From DASQPR01 sp963727415 (GTDB taxonomy: Bacteria; Actinomycetota; Actinomycetes; Mycobacteriales; Micromonosporaceae), in assembly GCA_963727415.1 (NCBI GenBank), contig CAVSGF010000002.1, forward strand, positions 1,674,001-1,738,000: a stretch of 64,000 bases of DNA. Direction: 5' to 3'. Below the pieces are notes generated by a model. That model searched no databases. It worked only from the letters and a program-made list of their open reading frames with translations, and was not told the DNA's origin. Positions 1 to 9,349 of this stretch are shown here, piece after piece. The translations under genes were made by a program, and so were the position numbers. The stretch's first letter is position 1, and every line of letters begins with the position of its first letter.

Positions 1-1331
1 CCGACTTCGGCACGTTCGCGATCGCGTCGGCCGCCTTGTTGTTGGTCATGCATATCAACGACTTAGGGCTGATCGCCGCCGTGGTGCAGTGGCGCGGCAA
101 GCTCGCCGAGATCGCACCGACCGCGACGACACTCGCGGCGCTGTTCAGCTTCGCGATATACGGCGTCTTCTGGTTCATCGCACCGGCGTTCGCCCGGTTG
201 GCCGGCGATCCCGAAGCCGCACCCGTCGTACGCCTGTTGACTGTGGTCATTCTGATCGACGGTCTCACCGCGGTACGCAGCGCCGCGCTGATGCGCCGAT
301 TTCAGCAGGGCCGGCTCGCCGTGGCGACGCTGACTGGCGTCATCGTCGCGGCCGGTACATCGGTCGGCCTGGCTCTCGGTGGCGCCGGCGCGTACTCCTT
401 CGCGGGCGGTCAGGTCATCGGCGGTGCGGTCAACGGCGTGCTGGTCATCGTTCTTGCCAAGGTGCCGCTCGGATTCCGGGTTGACAAGAAGATCGCCGCG
501 CATCTGCTGCGATTTGGCCTACCGCTTGCCGCGAGCCTCGGCGTCGAGGCGATCCTGACGAATGCTGACTACGTGATCGTCGGGCGAGTGCTCGGCGTGG
601 TCGCGCTCGGCTACTACCTGTTGGCGTTCAATGTCTCGGCGTGGATGCAGGGCATGATCGGTACGGCAATCCGTTACGTCTCCATCGCGGCGTTCTCACG
701 ACTGTCCGACCGTGACACGGAGGAGCTGTCGCGCGGCGTGCAGCGCGCGGTGCCGTTGCTCGTCTCGGTGATCGCGCCGATTATCGCGCTGATAACGGCG
801 CTCGCTCCGCAGCTCATCTCGGTCCTGTATGGCGACAGATGGGCTCCCGCGACCGCGGCACTGCAGTTCCTGATGATCCTGGCCGGCGTTCGGCTACTGA
901 CGGGGCTCGCGCTTGACATCCTGACCGGCGCGGGCGCGACCCGATCGTCGCTGTGGGTCAATGTCGGCTGGGCCGTCACGCTCATCCCCGCGCTTGTGGT
1001 CGGTACACACCTCGGCGGCATTCGTGGCACGGCCATCGCTCATGCGGTCGTGGCACTGTTCGTCGCGCTTCCGCTCGCCGTGGTGGCGCTACACCGGGCC
1101 GGTGTGCGGATGACGCCGATCCCGCGCACGTTGGTCCGGCCGCTCGCCGCCGGCGTGCTGACGGCGGTGGTCACGGTCGTGGTCGCCCATGTCACCGGTC
1201 CGTACCATCTCGTGGAATTGGCGGTGGCAGGCATCGCCGGTCTGCTCTGTTACATCGCGATCGTGATGCCAGCCGGCCAACTGCGTCGATTGGCGATGTC
1301 GCGTGGTGGCGGCGGTCAGGCGCCGGCTTGA
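1..1331 (+). CDS. Polysaccharide flippase (Wzx-like, MOP superfamily), 5'-truncated
   Basis: The reading frame is open from base 3, so the gene begins before the window and about 442 C-terminal residues are visible. The protein is very hydrophobic, with roughly a dozen predicted membrane segments separated by short charged loops. This is the pattern of Polysacc_synt/MATE-like oligosaccharide flippases, which move undecaprenyl-linked repeat units across the membrane. A glycosyltransferase follows 55 bases downstream on the same strand, and the rest of the exopolysaccharide cluster lies beyond it. Assignment to the flippase family is firm; the substrate is unknown. Confidence 0.85.
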   Translation, partial: DFGTFAIASAALLLVMHINDLGLIAAVVQWRGKLAEIAPTATTLAALFSFAIYGVFWFIAPAFARLAGDPEAAPVVRLLTVVILIDGLTAVRSAALMRRFQQGRLAVATLTGVIVAAGTSVGLALGGAGAYSFAGGQVIGGAVNGVLVIVLAKVPLGFRVDKKIAAHLLRFGLPLAASLGVEAILTNADYVIVGRVLGVVALGYYLLAFNVSAWMQGMIGTAIRYVSIAAFSRLSDRDTEELSRGVQRAVPLLVSVIAPIIALITALAPQLISVLYGDRWAPATAALQFLMILAGVRLLTGLALDILTGAGATRSSLWVNVGWAVTLIPALVVGTHLGGIRGTAIAHAVVALFVALPLAVVALHRAGVRMTPIPRTLVRPLAAGVLTAVVTVVVAHVTGPYHLVELAVAGIAGLLCYIAIVMPAGQLRRLAMSRGGGGQAPA

Positions 1332-1386
1332 TCGTCACCGGCCACATCGATTGTCCATCGGCCTTTGTCCGTGAGGAAGCCAGACG

Positions 1387-2262
1387 ATGAGTTCCGACAC
1401 GCTCGTATCCATATGCCTGCCGGTCCGCAATGCTGGAACCGACGTCCAAACGGTGATCAAATCGGTGCTGGCGCAGGATCACGAGCGCATCGAGTTGGTG
1501 ATCTCCGACAACGCATCGACCGACGAAACCGAAGAGGTATGCCGCGACCTCGCGAAGTCGGACGGCCGGATCGCGTACCACCGACAGCCGGAGAACATCG
1601 GCCTGCTCAACAACTTCATGCGGACGATGGCCCTTGCCAAGGGTGTCTACTTCCGCTGGATCGGCGACGACGACGCGCTCGAGGCCGAGCTTGTGTCCCG
1701 GTGCCTCGACGAATTCGCGCACGATGCGCGACTGATCCTGGTCACGACGGGCATCGCGTACATCGGGTCGGACGGCCTGGCCCAGACGGAGTTCTACGAC
1801 GGCACGAACCTTCGCTCAGACGACCCGGTGGGGCGGCTCGGCGAGATGCTCCGCCTCCTCAACGCGAGTTATCTGCTGATCGATCCGTTGTATGGCATGA
1901 TGCGCCGTGACGCCGTCGAGGCCATTCCGCGGCGGAACATGATCCGTGAAGACGAGGTGTTCGCCACGAAGCTCGCCTTGGCCGGGCCGTGGGGCCACGT
2001 CCCCGACGTACTTGCCCAGCGTCATTGGAAGTCCGGGCGCCTCGGGACGGTCGCCCGGAGCCTGGGCGTACCCTCGTGGCAGTCTCACCTGTCCAGCACG
2101 TTGCAGTGCCGAGAGATCCTGACCTGGTTGCGCCGCGCCGACTTGACGGACGTCCAGCGGTCCGAAGCCCGACGAGCGGTCTATCGGATGTATGCACGAC
2201 GCCAGCGGCGCACCATGGCGCATCGCGTTCGCAAGCTCCTGCGGGTCGTGACCGATCGCTGA
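1387..2262 (+). CDS. Glycosyltransferase family 2
   Basis: This 291-residue protein opens with the GT-A nucleotide-sugar binding motif (VSICLPVRNAG) and an SDNASTDET segment. A GDDDAL acidic cluster at about residues 92-97 supplies the metal-binding DxD motif. There is no clear membrane segment, so it is probably a cytoplasmic or peripheral enzyme adding one sugar to a lipid-linked oligosaccharide. It follows the flippase in the same direction. Its stop is separated by one base from the stop of the convergent acyltransferase gene. Donor and acceptor cannot be read from sequence. Confidence 0.87.
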   Translation: MSSDTLVSICLPVRNAGTDVQTVIKSVLAQDHERIELVISDNASTDETEEVCRDLAKSDGRIAYHRQPENIGLLNNFMRTMALAKGVYFRWIGDDDALEAELVSRCLDEFAHDARLILVTTGIAYIGSDGLAQTEFYDGTNLRSDDPVGRLGEMLRLLNASYLLIDPLYGMMRRDAVEAIPRRNMIREDEVFATKLALAGPWGHVPDVLAQRHWKSGRLGTVARSLGVPSWQSHLSSTLQCREILTWLRRADLTDVQRSEARRAVYRMYARRQRRTMAHRVRKLLRVVTDR

Positions 2263-2263
2263 C

Positions 2264-3670
2264 TCACCTCTCGGACGGCAGTCCCACCTGCGGCGGCGAG
2301 GCGGGATCCGGCTGTAGCCGAATCTCCAAGGTCGCGTCCATGTCCATCGCGGCGGCTGGTGGCGTAGCGGACTCGATCACCTCGCGGATGGCCACGGGCG
2401 CGGTTACCTCCGTCGCGGCGGTGCCCGGATCCGCCTCGATGTGACTCAGGCGTAGGCGTGCCAATCGTTTCCGCGCAGCCGCCCGCAACGTGTCCAAGCT
2501 ACGGTGGCGCTGGAACGGGATCTCGAACATCGCGGCGAACAGCCGCGCCGCGACAACCGAGAGCGTGCCCGCGATCGCGGCCGTTGCGAGGAACGCCGGC
2601 ACACCGGCAGACACGTGCGGAGCAACGATCCTCGCGTAAACCACGACGACGATCGGCGCATGGATGAGGTAAAGGCTGTACGAAAACGAGCCGAGGCTGC
2701 GGATCGGCATAGTATCCAGCGCTCGCACCAGTGGGACCGGGCGACCGATCGTCGCGGCGGCGAGCAGGAGAGCCACCGGGATCCCCAGCAACATGTCGAC
2801 CCAGAAGAGATGGTCCAGGGTCCAGACCGAGCCCGCGACGACGATCGTCGCGAGGACCGGTACCGCTGTGACGGCCGCGAACCAGGGCCACGGCAACCGC
2901 TTCGTGCGCTGGGACGACGATATGACCCCGGCGGCGATTACTCCCATCGCGAATAGGACGGCGAATTGTGGGGTCAGCCGGAGGAGCTTCTCGATGGCGG
3001 ACACGCTCGGGGCGAGGATGCCGACCAGCACGACGCTGGCACTGACAACGGCGAGCATCGCCGCCGCGCTCACCCGGCGCACCAGGACCAGCATCAGCGG
3101 GAGGACGACATACAGTTGGGCCTCGACCGCGATGGACCAGAACGCACCGTTCGGAGTCGGCGCTCCGACCGCGTCTTGAAGCAGCAACCCGTTGACGAGA
3201 ACCGACTTGGCTGTCGGAACCGCCTGGCCCGGCTGGGGAATGATGGCCCACGCGATGATCAAGCTGAACACCAATGCCGCCCAGTAAGGCGGCAGGATGC
3301 GCCACGCGCGGCGCCGCGCGAACGTGGCCTTGCCACCGAGCCGCCATCCCGATCTGGCCGGCGACACCGCGAGAGAGAAACCCGACAGCACGATGAAGAC
3401 GACTACCGAGAAATGTCCGTAGATGAGCCAGCCTGCCCACCACGGTCCGGTGATGGCCGGATAACCCGGAAACGCCAACAGATAGCAGTGGTGCAGGACG
3501 ACCGCCAAGGCGGCCAAGCCGCGCATGCCGTCAAGGCCGATCAACCTCCGGCTGTCCGTGGGGGCGAACGCCGTCGTGCGTTCGTCGCCTGCCGGCGATC
3601 CACAATGCGACGCGACGCGCTTCCCGCCGTTGTGGCGGTCCGTCGGCGAGGCGTCACCTGCGGCCGTCAC
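2264..3670 (-). CDS. Acyltransferase family 3 membrane protein
   Basis: The 468-residue product carries the acyltransferase-3 signature: an RGLAALAVVLHH stretch with the catalytic-type His near residues 49-61, a RAWRILPPYW stretch in the first third, and about ten membrane helices. Family members O-acetylate or succinylate extracellular polysaccharides and cell-wall sugars. The first ~40 residues are polar and low in complexity, and IGLDGMRG looks like the start of the conserved domain, so the true start may lie further in. It points away from the neighbouring glycosyltransferase gene and shares a ~180-base upstream region with it. Confidence 0.88.
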   Translation of the reverse strand: MTAAGDASPTDRHNGGKRVASHCGSPAGDERTTAFAPTDSRRLIGLDGMRGLAALAVVLHHCYLLAFPGYPAITGPWWAGWLIYGHFSVVVFIVLSGFSLAVSPARSGWRLGGKATFARRRAWRILPPYWAALVFSLIIAWAIIPQPGQAVPTAKSVLVNGLLLQDAVGAPTPNGAFWSIAVEAQLYVVLPLMLVLVRRVSAAAMLAVVSASVVLVGILAPSVSAIEKLLRLTPQFAVLFAMGVIAAGVISSSQRTKRLPWPWFAAVTAVPVLATIVVAGSVWTLDHLFWVDMLLGIPVALLLAAATIGRPVPLVRALDTMPIRSLGSFSYSLYLIHAPIVVVVYARIVAPHVSAGVPAFLATAAIAGTLSVVAARLFAAMFEIPFQRHRSLDTLRAAARKRLARLRLSHIEADPGTAATEVTAPVAIREVIESATPPAAAMDMDATLEIRLQPDPASPPQVGLPSER

Positions 3671-3770
3671 CGGGTACGCCAGACAACGGCGAGCTTGCTT
3701 CCACGCGACATGGCAACCTGGCGGACGTCCAACATGGCAAATTCCCTCATTGGCGAATGGCTTCGCGGTT

Positions 3771-3791
3771 CAACGCCCGATAACGGCGTTG
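3771..3791. promoter_or_regulatory. Inverted repeat in divergent promoter region
   Basis: A perfect 7-bp inverted repeat, CAACGCC / GGCGTTG with a 7-base spacer, lies between the divergent acyltransferase and glycosyltransferase genes. A second hairpin (AGGTCG / CGACCT, 3825-3843) sits just before the AGG-type ribosome-binding site of the right-hand gene. Either could be an operator or a 5'-UTR structure; no regulator can be assigned. Confidence 0.35.
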
Positions 3792-3853
3792 TCGCATATC
3801 CTCGAACGGCACATCGAAGGTGGTAGGTCGTACGCAGCGACCTGGAGGTCAAC

Positions 3854-4738
3854 ATGGGCGAGAAGTCGGTCCGAATCCATTCCGGGCGACCGATCGTCAG
3901 CATTGTCGTGCCGGCGCACAATGAAGAATCAGTCATCGACGCGAATGTGCGGGCACTGCTCGCGACGACGGCCGCCGGCGAGTTCGACATCATCGTGGTC
4001 CCCAACGCCTGCTCCGATCGAACGGCCGAGATCGCCAGGACTCTTGACGTACGGGTGGTGGAGACGCCGGCGGCGGGCAAGGCGCACGCGCTCGAACTTG
4101 GCGACGACGCCTGCCGGACGTTTCCCCGCCTGTACCTGGACGCCGATGTGCGGATGTCGGCGGTTTCCGTACGTGCCCTCGTCGCGGCCTGCGCCCGCCC
4201 GGGCGTGCTGGCCTGCGCTCCGGTTCCCCGGCTCGATCTGAACGGAACCGGAGGTGTCATGAAACGGGTGCACCGCGTGCATGACCGGATGATCGCTCCG
4301 ACACGGACACTGTCCGGCGTCGGTGCATACATGCTCACCGAAGAGGGCCATGGCCGGGTCTTTCCGATGCCGCCCGGCGTGATCTCCGACGATGGTTGGG
4401 TGCACGCGAGTTTCGCCCCCAATGAACGGGTCGTGGTCTTCGAGGCCGAGTCGCTCGTCCGGCCGGCCCGAACCATCTCGGCCCACCTGCGCCGGCGCGT
4501 GCGAGTTCGTCGAGGCAACCGGCAGCTGGCCGAACTTGGCCGAGTCGCGCCCGAGGGCCGGCTCGGCCTACGTTCTCTCATCTGCCTGGTCACGTCACGC
4601 AAGGTCAGTCCGGTGGACGCCGCGTGCTACCTCACCGCTGTCGTCCTCGACCGTGTGATCAGTCAGTTGCGTCGTCGTGGTCAGACCGCTTGGGCGAGTG
4701 ACCCGAGCAGCCGCGTGCCGGCGTCGACCGGAGACTGA
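3854..4738 (+). CDS. Glycosyltransferase family 2
   Basis: The 294-residue protein has the GT2 entry motif (VSIVVPAHNEESVI, residues ~15-28), then VVPNACSDRT and an LYLDADV metal-binding acidic motif near residue 95. A GGAGGT ribosome-binding site precedes the ATG by a few bases. The C-terminal part is basic and lacks clear membrane helices. The last 144 bases overlap the 3' end of the convergent GT4 gene, which is unusual; the coding part of both enzyme domains ends before or near that overlap. Sugar specificity is unknown. Confidence 0.84.
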   Translation: MGEKSVRIHSGRPIVSIVVPAHNEESVIDANVRALLATTAAGEFDIIVVPNACSDRTAEIARTLDVRVVETPAAGKAHALELGDDACRTFPRLYLDADVRMSAVSVRALVAACARPGVLACAPVPRLDLNGTGGVMKRVHRVHDRMIAPTRTLSGVGAYMLTEEGHGRVFPMPPGVISDDGWVHASFAPNERVVVFEAESLVRPARTISAHLRRRVRVRRGNRQLAELGRVAPEGRLGLRSLICLVTSRKVSPVDAACYLTAVVLDRVISQLRRRGQTAWASDPSSRVPASTGD

Positions 4739-5929
4739 GGCGTCGCCGGCGCGGCTCGCCGCCTCGTACGCGGCCACGAGTGCCGCGCGAGACCGGTCCC
4801 AGGACAGTTCACCCGTGACGCGGGCCAGACCGATCTCACCCATCCGGCGACGCTGCTCCGGATCGTCCAGAAGGTAGGCGATGAGCTTGGCAAACTGCGA
4901 CTCATCGTTCGGCGTCGCGTAGACCGCCGCCTCGCCCGCCGATACCCGCGCCTCGCGCAAGTCGAACGAGACGATCGGGCGGGACATCGCCATGTACTCC
5001 ATGATCTTGTTCATCGTTGACACGTCGTTGAGCGGATTTAACGGATCGGGCGCGAGGCAGACGTCCGCCGTCGACAGGTAACGCAGTAGGTCATCGTCAG
5101 GTATCCGGCCGGTGAACTCGACGAGGCCCGACAATCCCAGGTTGTCGGCCATCGCGCGCATGGAGTCAAACGTGTCACCCGCGCCGACGAACGTGGCGTG
5201 CCAGTCAGTCCGGCCGACCTCATCACGCAGTTTCGCCAACGACCGTAACGCGTAGTCGACGCCGTCCTGCGGACCCATCACGCCGAGATAGCAGAGCAGG
5301 TACGGCTTGCGGCGCTTGATGGACGCGTCTGCCGGGACCTGATGAAATCGTCCAGCCGGAGCGCTGCGGACGACGAAGACTTGATCCGGACGCTTGCCGC
5401 CACGGGTGAGCGCGGCGTCGCGGTAGCTCTCGTTCGTCGCGATGACAACGTCCGCCGCGCGGTATGTGCGCCGTTCAAGCCAGCGGACGAACCGGTATAC
5501 GAGGTCTTCGCCGCGCTCGAACCTGGACAGGTACAGCTCGGGTACGAGATCGTGCTGGTCGAATACGAACCGGGCGCCACGTCGTTTGAACCGCCTTGCC
5601 AGCAGAAAGAACAGGTCCGGGGGATTGCACGCGTGCACTACGTCCACCCGACCGACCTTTCGGGCAAGCCGGTACGTGTGCCAGAGCGCCGACGCGTACT
5701 CCCGCAGGTATCCGAGAAGACCGCCGACGGCCGCACGCAAGGGGTACCGATGAATCTTGATGCCCTCGAGTTCGACTTCCGGCTCGGTGTCGCGTTTCGT
5801 GCCCTGCGGGCAGATGACGTGGACATCCCAGCCCGCGTCACGCAGCGCGGTGCTCTCTTGCCACACGCGCCGGTCGAAAGGCACGGACAGGTTTTCGACG
5901 AGGATGAGCGCTTTACCAGCCAAGGCCAA
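4595..5929 (-). CDS. Glycosyltransferase family 4
   Basis: This GT-B fold enzyme begins near GKALILVENLSVPFDRR. In-frame TTG codons at 5929 and 5923 are the likely starts, because further upstream the frame only mirrors the dehydrogenase gene. It shows the family landmarks: an N-terminal EN-LSVPFDRRVWQE segment, a QHDLVPE loop, GVMGPQDGVDYA at the start of the second Rossmann domain, and an NKIMEYMAMSRPIVSFDL nucleotide-sugar binding site. About 60 extra residues follow the usual family end and are antisense to the convergent GT2 gene. It probably transfers a sugar to a lipid-linked glycan on the cytoplasmic face. Confidence 0.85.
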   Translation of the reverse strand: MALAGKALILVENLSVPFDRRVWQESTALRDAGWDVHVICPQGTKRDTEPEVELEGIKIHRYPLRAAVGGLLGYLREYASALWHTYRLARKVGRVDVVHACNPPDLFFLLARRFKRRGARFVFDQHDLVPELYLSRFERGEDLVYRFVRWLERRTYRAADVVIATNESYRDAALTRGGKRPDQVFVVRSAPAGRFHQVPADASIKRRKPYLLCYLGVMGPQDGVDYALRSLAKLRDEVGRTDWHATFVGAGDTFDSMRAMADNLGLSGLVEFTGRIPDDDLLRYLSTADVCLAPDPLNPLNDVSTMNKIMEYMAMSRPIVSFDLREARVSAGEAAVYATPNDESQFAKLIAYLLDDPEQRRRMGEIGLARVTGELSWDRSRAALVAAYEAASRAGDASVSGRRRHAAARVTRPSGLTTTTQLTDHTVEDDSGEVARGVHRTDLA

Positions 5930-7229
5930 CGTATCCCGGAGTTGCCCGTCGCATCTCGGCGTCGGGGAGGCGGACAAGGTCGATGATCGTGCGGTCGCCG
6001 GCGGCATCGAGCGCGCGGAGGAGCGCGGGATCCTTGCATCCGACAACGCAAACCTCTGCGTGTGCGAGCACGTCATCGATGGAGCTCCCGAGCAGGTCGC
6101 CCAGGTGTGGTAGCCGGCTCTCGATGAAATCCCGGTTCGCGCCCATCAGCCGCGACATCGTGACGTTGGCGTCGTAGATTCGCAGGTCGTATCCCTTGCC
6201 AACGAGGCGTTCGGCCAGCTCGACCAGCGGGCTCTCCCGAAGGTCGTCGGTTCCGGGCTTGAACGACAGGCCGAACAGGCCGATCCGGCGCCTGCCACTC
6301 GCGGTGACGAGATCGAACGCTCGGCGCAGGTGCTCCTCGTTGGACGGGAGCACGTGCGAGAGCAACGGCAGGGACAGATCTGCCCGGCGCGCGGCGTAGA
6401 CGAGGCCGCGAAGGTCCTTCGGCAGGCACGAGCCGCCGAATGCGAAGCCCGGCCGAAGGTACGCCGTGCTGATGTTCAGCTTGGTATCCGCGAGGAAGAC
6501 GTCCATCATCTGGTGCGAATCGATGCCGAGCGCCTGGCAGATCGCGCCAACTTCGTTCGCGAACGCGATCTTCACGCCGTGGAAGGAGTTGTCCGCGTAC
6601 TTCGCGATCTCGGCGATCGGGATCGGTACCCGGAACACCTGACCCGGCAAGCCTTCGTACAGCGCCGCTACTATGTCGCCGCTTCGTGCGTCGGACTCTC
6701 CGATGACGGTCTTCGGTGGTTCGAAGAAGTCGCGCACGCTCGAACCTTCGCGAAGGAACTCGGGATTGACCGCCACGCCGAAGTCAATGCCGGCCGTCCG
6801 CCCCGACGCCTTCTCCAGGATCGGTATGAGCAGGTCCACGCAGGTGCCCGGGAGCATCGTGCTGCGGAAGACAACCGTGTGCCAGCGATCCTCACCCGCC
6901 AGGGCCTGGCCGATCTGTTCGGCCACACGCTCGAGGTACTCGGTGGACATGTTGCCGCTGCGCGAGGACGGCGTACCGACGCAGACCAACGAGATCTCGG
7001 TCGCGGTGACCGCTTCGCCGATGTCCGATGTCGCGCGCAACGCGCCACTAGCCACCACGTCCGCGGTCAGTTCGCCGATCAGCTCCTCGACGAGTGGAGC
7101 CTGACCCCGGCTGATCAGCTCGATCTTCGCGGGATTCACGTCGACGCCGATGACCTGGTTCCCTCGCGAGGCGAGACACGCCGCGGAAACGCAGCCGACA
7201 TAGCCGAGCCCGAACACGCTGATATTCAT
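5913..7229 (-). CDS. GDP-mannose/UDP-glucose 6-dehydrogenase, AlgD-like
   Basis: The enzyme makes a nucleotide-sugar uronic acid from the hexose form, using two NAD+ per turnover. It has the N-terminal Rossmann motif FGLGYVG (residues 6-12), VNPEFLREGS, and the catalytic-cysteine motif GGSCLPKDL. The Cys falls at residue 268, the same number as in Pseudomonas AlgD. The surrounding wording (LNIS, RPGFAFGGSCLPKD, LSFKPGTDDLRESPLVELAE) also matches AlgD better than UDP-glucose dehydrogenases. The length of 438 is typical. The downstream GT4 start overlaps its stop region. This implies an acidic sugar in the polymer; GDP-mannose as substrate is inference. Confidence 0.87.
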   Translation of the reverse strand: MNISVFGLGYVGCVSAACLASRGNQVIGVDVNPAKIELISRGQAPLVEELIGELTADVVASGALRATSDIGEAVTATEISLVCVGTPSSRSGNMSTEYLERVAEQIGQALAGEDRWHTVVFRSTMLPGTCVDLLIPILEKASGRTAGIDFGVAVNPEFLREGSSVRDFFEPPKTVIGESDARSGDIVAALYEGLPGQVFRVPIPIAEIAKYADNSFHGVKIAFANEVGAICQALGIDSHQMMDVFLADTKLNISTAYLRPGFAFGGSCLPKDLRGLVYAARRADLSLPLLSHVLPSNEEHLRRAFDLVTASGRRRIGLFGLSFKPGTDDLRESPLVELAERLVGKGYDLRIYDANVTMSRLMGANRDFIESRLPHLGDLLGSSIDDVLAHAEVCVVGCKDPALLRALDAAGDRTIIDLVRLPDAEMRRATPGYVGLGW

Positions 7230-7267
7230 GGTTCTCTTGCCTTCCTTGCCGGGGCTGCCACGGCGGG

Positions 7268-8362
7268 CTAGCGGAACTTCCGGACGACTCGGCGCAACCC
7301 GGGGCCGAGCGGAGACGAATTCGCGGCGACAACCATCCGGTCGCGGCCGCGCCGCAACGCCCGGCGGGCTGAACTCTTCGACACGGTTCCTTGGTGGACC
7401 ATCGTTTCGCCGGTCTTGGCTCGCCGCTTGTACTCGTCGTCACCGCGACCGAGGTCAATGCGCGTGATGCCGAGTGCCGGGCTCGCGTCGACGAGTTCGC
7501 GCAGCAACATCCAGCCCGGCGCGAGTGCCGAGTACGCCCGGTCGTAGACCGGAAACCACCAATGCAGCACATGGCCCGCGCGCATGCCGAAGTGTGCGGC
7601 GATGAGCTGCGGCCCCGCGTACAGCGTTGACAGGATGCCGCCGAACGAACAGTCGCGCGTATGAAGCAGCCGGCTGAGCAGGTCGACGCGGTGTGGCTCG
7701 GCAAAGTAGTCCTTCGCGCCGGTCGCCGCGTACTGTGCCCGTTTCAGGTCCACCACCCGGGCAAGCGCGTCGTCGTCGACCACATCGGCGGCGAACCGGA
7801 CGGGACCGTATGTCCGTTCGGCCTTCGCCGCCCGACGCCGCGCCTGACCCATGTTGTCCTTGCCGCTGCCCGACGCCCGGCCCAGGTATCCGGTGAGTCC
7901 GCCGGTTGTATCGATGAACGGCGACGATCTGGTCGATACGACCCATGGCGCGAAATCCGGGTATGCGTCCAGGAGATGGTCGTACGAAAACGCTCGGGCG
8001 CCGTCGGCGAGGAGGTCGAGTGGCGCGACGGAGGTGCCTGGCGCGAGCACCGGACCCTGAAAGTCCGCACCTGGCCATCCGACGGGTCGCAACAGCGACC
8101 TCACACGGTGGTACGGCAGGAGCAGTCGGATGTCGTCCGACTCGTCCCGACCTACCAACACTTGGACGTCCGTGCCGCTCGCGTGCACGGCCTCGGCGAA
8201 GCCGGGATGAAAATACGGGCTGTCCAGCAATGGGTTGGCGTCGCGCAACCGGTGCCACGCATCCAATTCGGCGGCCGCCAGCGCGTCCATCGAGACGGTC
8301 CGTACCGTGGCGGTGGCGACCTCGCGTGTCTGGTTCGCGTCGCTCGCGGCGCTTCTGGTCAT
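7268..8362 (-). CDS. FemAB/BioF2-like GNAT acyltransferase
   Basis: I chose the ATG at 8362 because an AGGAGA ribosome-binding site sits just upstream; a TTG six codons earlier lacks one. The ~364-residue product resembles the two-GNAT-domain FemAB-like / 'BioF2-like acetyltransferase' proteins found in exopolysaccharide loci. It has a central HFGMRAGHVLHWWFPVYD stretch followed by APGWMLLRELVD and IDLGRGDDEYK, typical of the second acyl-CoA or aminoacyl-binding fold. Such proteins may attach acyl or amino-acid groups to sugars. The upstream glycosyltransferase ends about 20 bases before this start, so the two are likely co-transcribed. Confidence 0.78.
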   Translation of the reverse strand: MTRSAASDANQTREVATATVRTVSMDALAAAELDAWHRLRDANPLLDSPYFHPGFAEAVHASGTDVQVLVGRDESDDIRLLLPYHRVRSLLRPVGWPGADFQGPVLAPGTSVAPLDLLADGARAFSYDHLLDAYPDFAPWVVSTRSSPFIDTTGGLTGYLGRASGSGKDNMGQARRRAAKAERTYGPVRFAADVVDDDALARVVDLKRAQYAATGAKDYFAEPHRVDLLSRLLHTRDCSFGGILSTLYAGPQLIAAHFGMRAGHVLHWWFPVYDRAYSALAPGWMLLRELVDASPALGITRIDLGRGDDEYKRRAKTGETMVHQGTVSKSSARRALRRGRDRMVVAANSSPLGPGLRRVVRKFR

Positions 8363-8380
8363 CGCTCTCCTCACGATCAA

Positions 8381-9349
8381 TCAGTCCGCGAGCGTTCGGG
8401 TCCGGCTGGTTGGCTTGAGAAGCGCCGCCACTGTGGCGCGTGCGGTGCGGCGGCCCGTCAGCGCCCGCATCGATTCGCCGAGTAGCACCGACAAGTAGAA
8501 GGCGAACGACGACGGGACGTTGTGGCGCCTCCGAAACAGCGCCACCCTGTTAACAACGACAAGTGCGGCGAGCTTCGGGCTCGTGCCCGATTCGCCGCCG
8601 ACGTGCACGGCAATGGCCGTCGGTTCGTACCACAGCGACCATCCGCGATCCGCGGCGCGAAGCGCGAACTCCGTCTCTTCGCTGTAAAGGAGAAAGGACT
8701 CGTCCCACGGACCGATCTGCGTGATCGCCTCGATGGAAATGAGCATCGCTGCGCCGGTTGCCCATGCGGCGGGCCCCGGCTTCTCGTATTCGCGGGGATC
8801 GGAAATCAGCTCGCCGAGAGTTCCGATGCGACCGGCTCGTGCTCCGAGCAGCGACTCCGCGAGCGCCCGGCCCACGGTTGGTCTGCGGCGCAGCGAGGGC
8901 TGCAGGGTTCCATCCGGATCGATCAGTCGTGGCACCGCGATGCCGCGCCCGGGTTCTCGAAGCGACCGCCACAGCAGCTCGATCGTGTCGGGCCGCAGAA
9001 CGCAGTCCGGGTTGAGCACCATCACGGCGTCCAGCCCTTGCACGTTCATGGCATCGATACCGGCATTGATCGCCGCGGCATAGCCCGCGTTACGGCCGAG
9101 TTCCACCGTCAAGATCGGAAGCTCCGCCACGGACTTCGCGATGGCGAGCGACTGGTCCCGAGAGCCGTTGTCCGCGATGACCACAGTGCGGGGCTGCACG
9201 TCGCTCGTCATCAGGGAGTTCAAGCAGTCACCGAGGACGTCCGCGCTGTTGTAGGTCACGATGACGACCGCGACCCGCGGCACGTACTCGTCGCCGTCCG
9301 CCACAGCGCCGACCCCGTTCACCGCGACGGCGTCGATGCCGCGGCTCAC
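8381..9349 (-). CDS. Glycosyltransferase family 2 (WbbL/rhamnosyltransferase-like)
   Basis: The start is the GTG at 9349, which overlaps the TGA of the upstream deacetylase (GTGA), a sign of translational coupling. Conserved sites are VAVVIVTYNSADVLGDCL, VVIADNGSRDQS, VLNPDCVLRPD (the DxD-type site) and WATGAAMLIS with WDESFLLYSEETEF. The last two are characteristic of rhamnosyl/GlcNAc transferases such as WbbL. The length is about 322 residues. It belongs to a minus-strand run with the deacetylase, the GNAT-like protein and the dehydrogenase. Confidence 0.85.
   Translation of the reverse strand: MSRGIDAVAVNGVGAVADGDEYVPRVAVVIVTYNSADVLGDCLNSLMTSDVQPRTVVIADNGSRDQSLAIAKSVAELPILTVELGRNAGYAAAINAGIDAMNVQGLDAVMVLNPDCVLRPDTIELLWRSLREPGRGIAVPRLIDPDGTLQPSLRRRPTVGRALAESLLGARAGRIGTLGELISDPREYEKPGPAAWATGAAMLISIEAITQIGPWDESFLLYSEETEFALRAADRGWSLWYEPTAIAVHVGGESGTSPKLAALVVVNRVALFRRRHNVPSSFAFYLSVLLGESMRALTGRRTARATVAALLKPTSRTRTLAD

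Noticed and set aside
2966..3826. A 286-codon plus-strand frame opposite the acyltransferase gene
   Set aside because: It is extremely charged and low in hydrophobic residues. The minus strand encodes a clear membrane acyltransferase.
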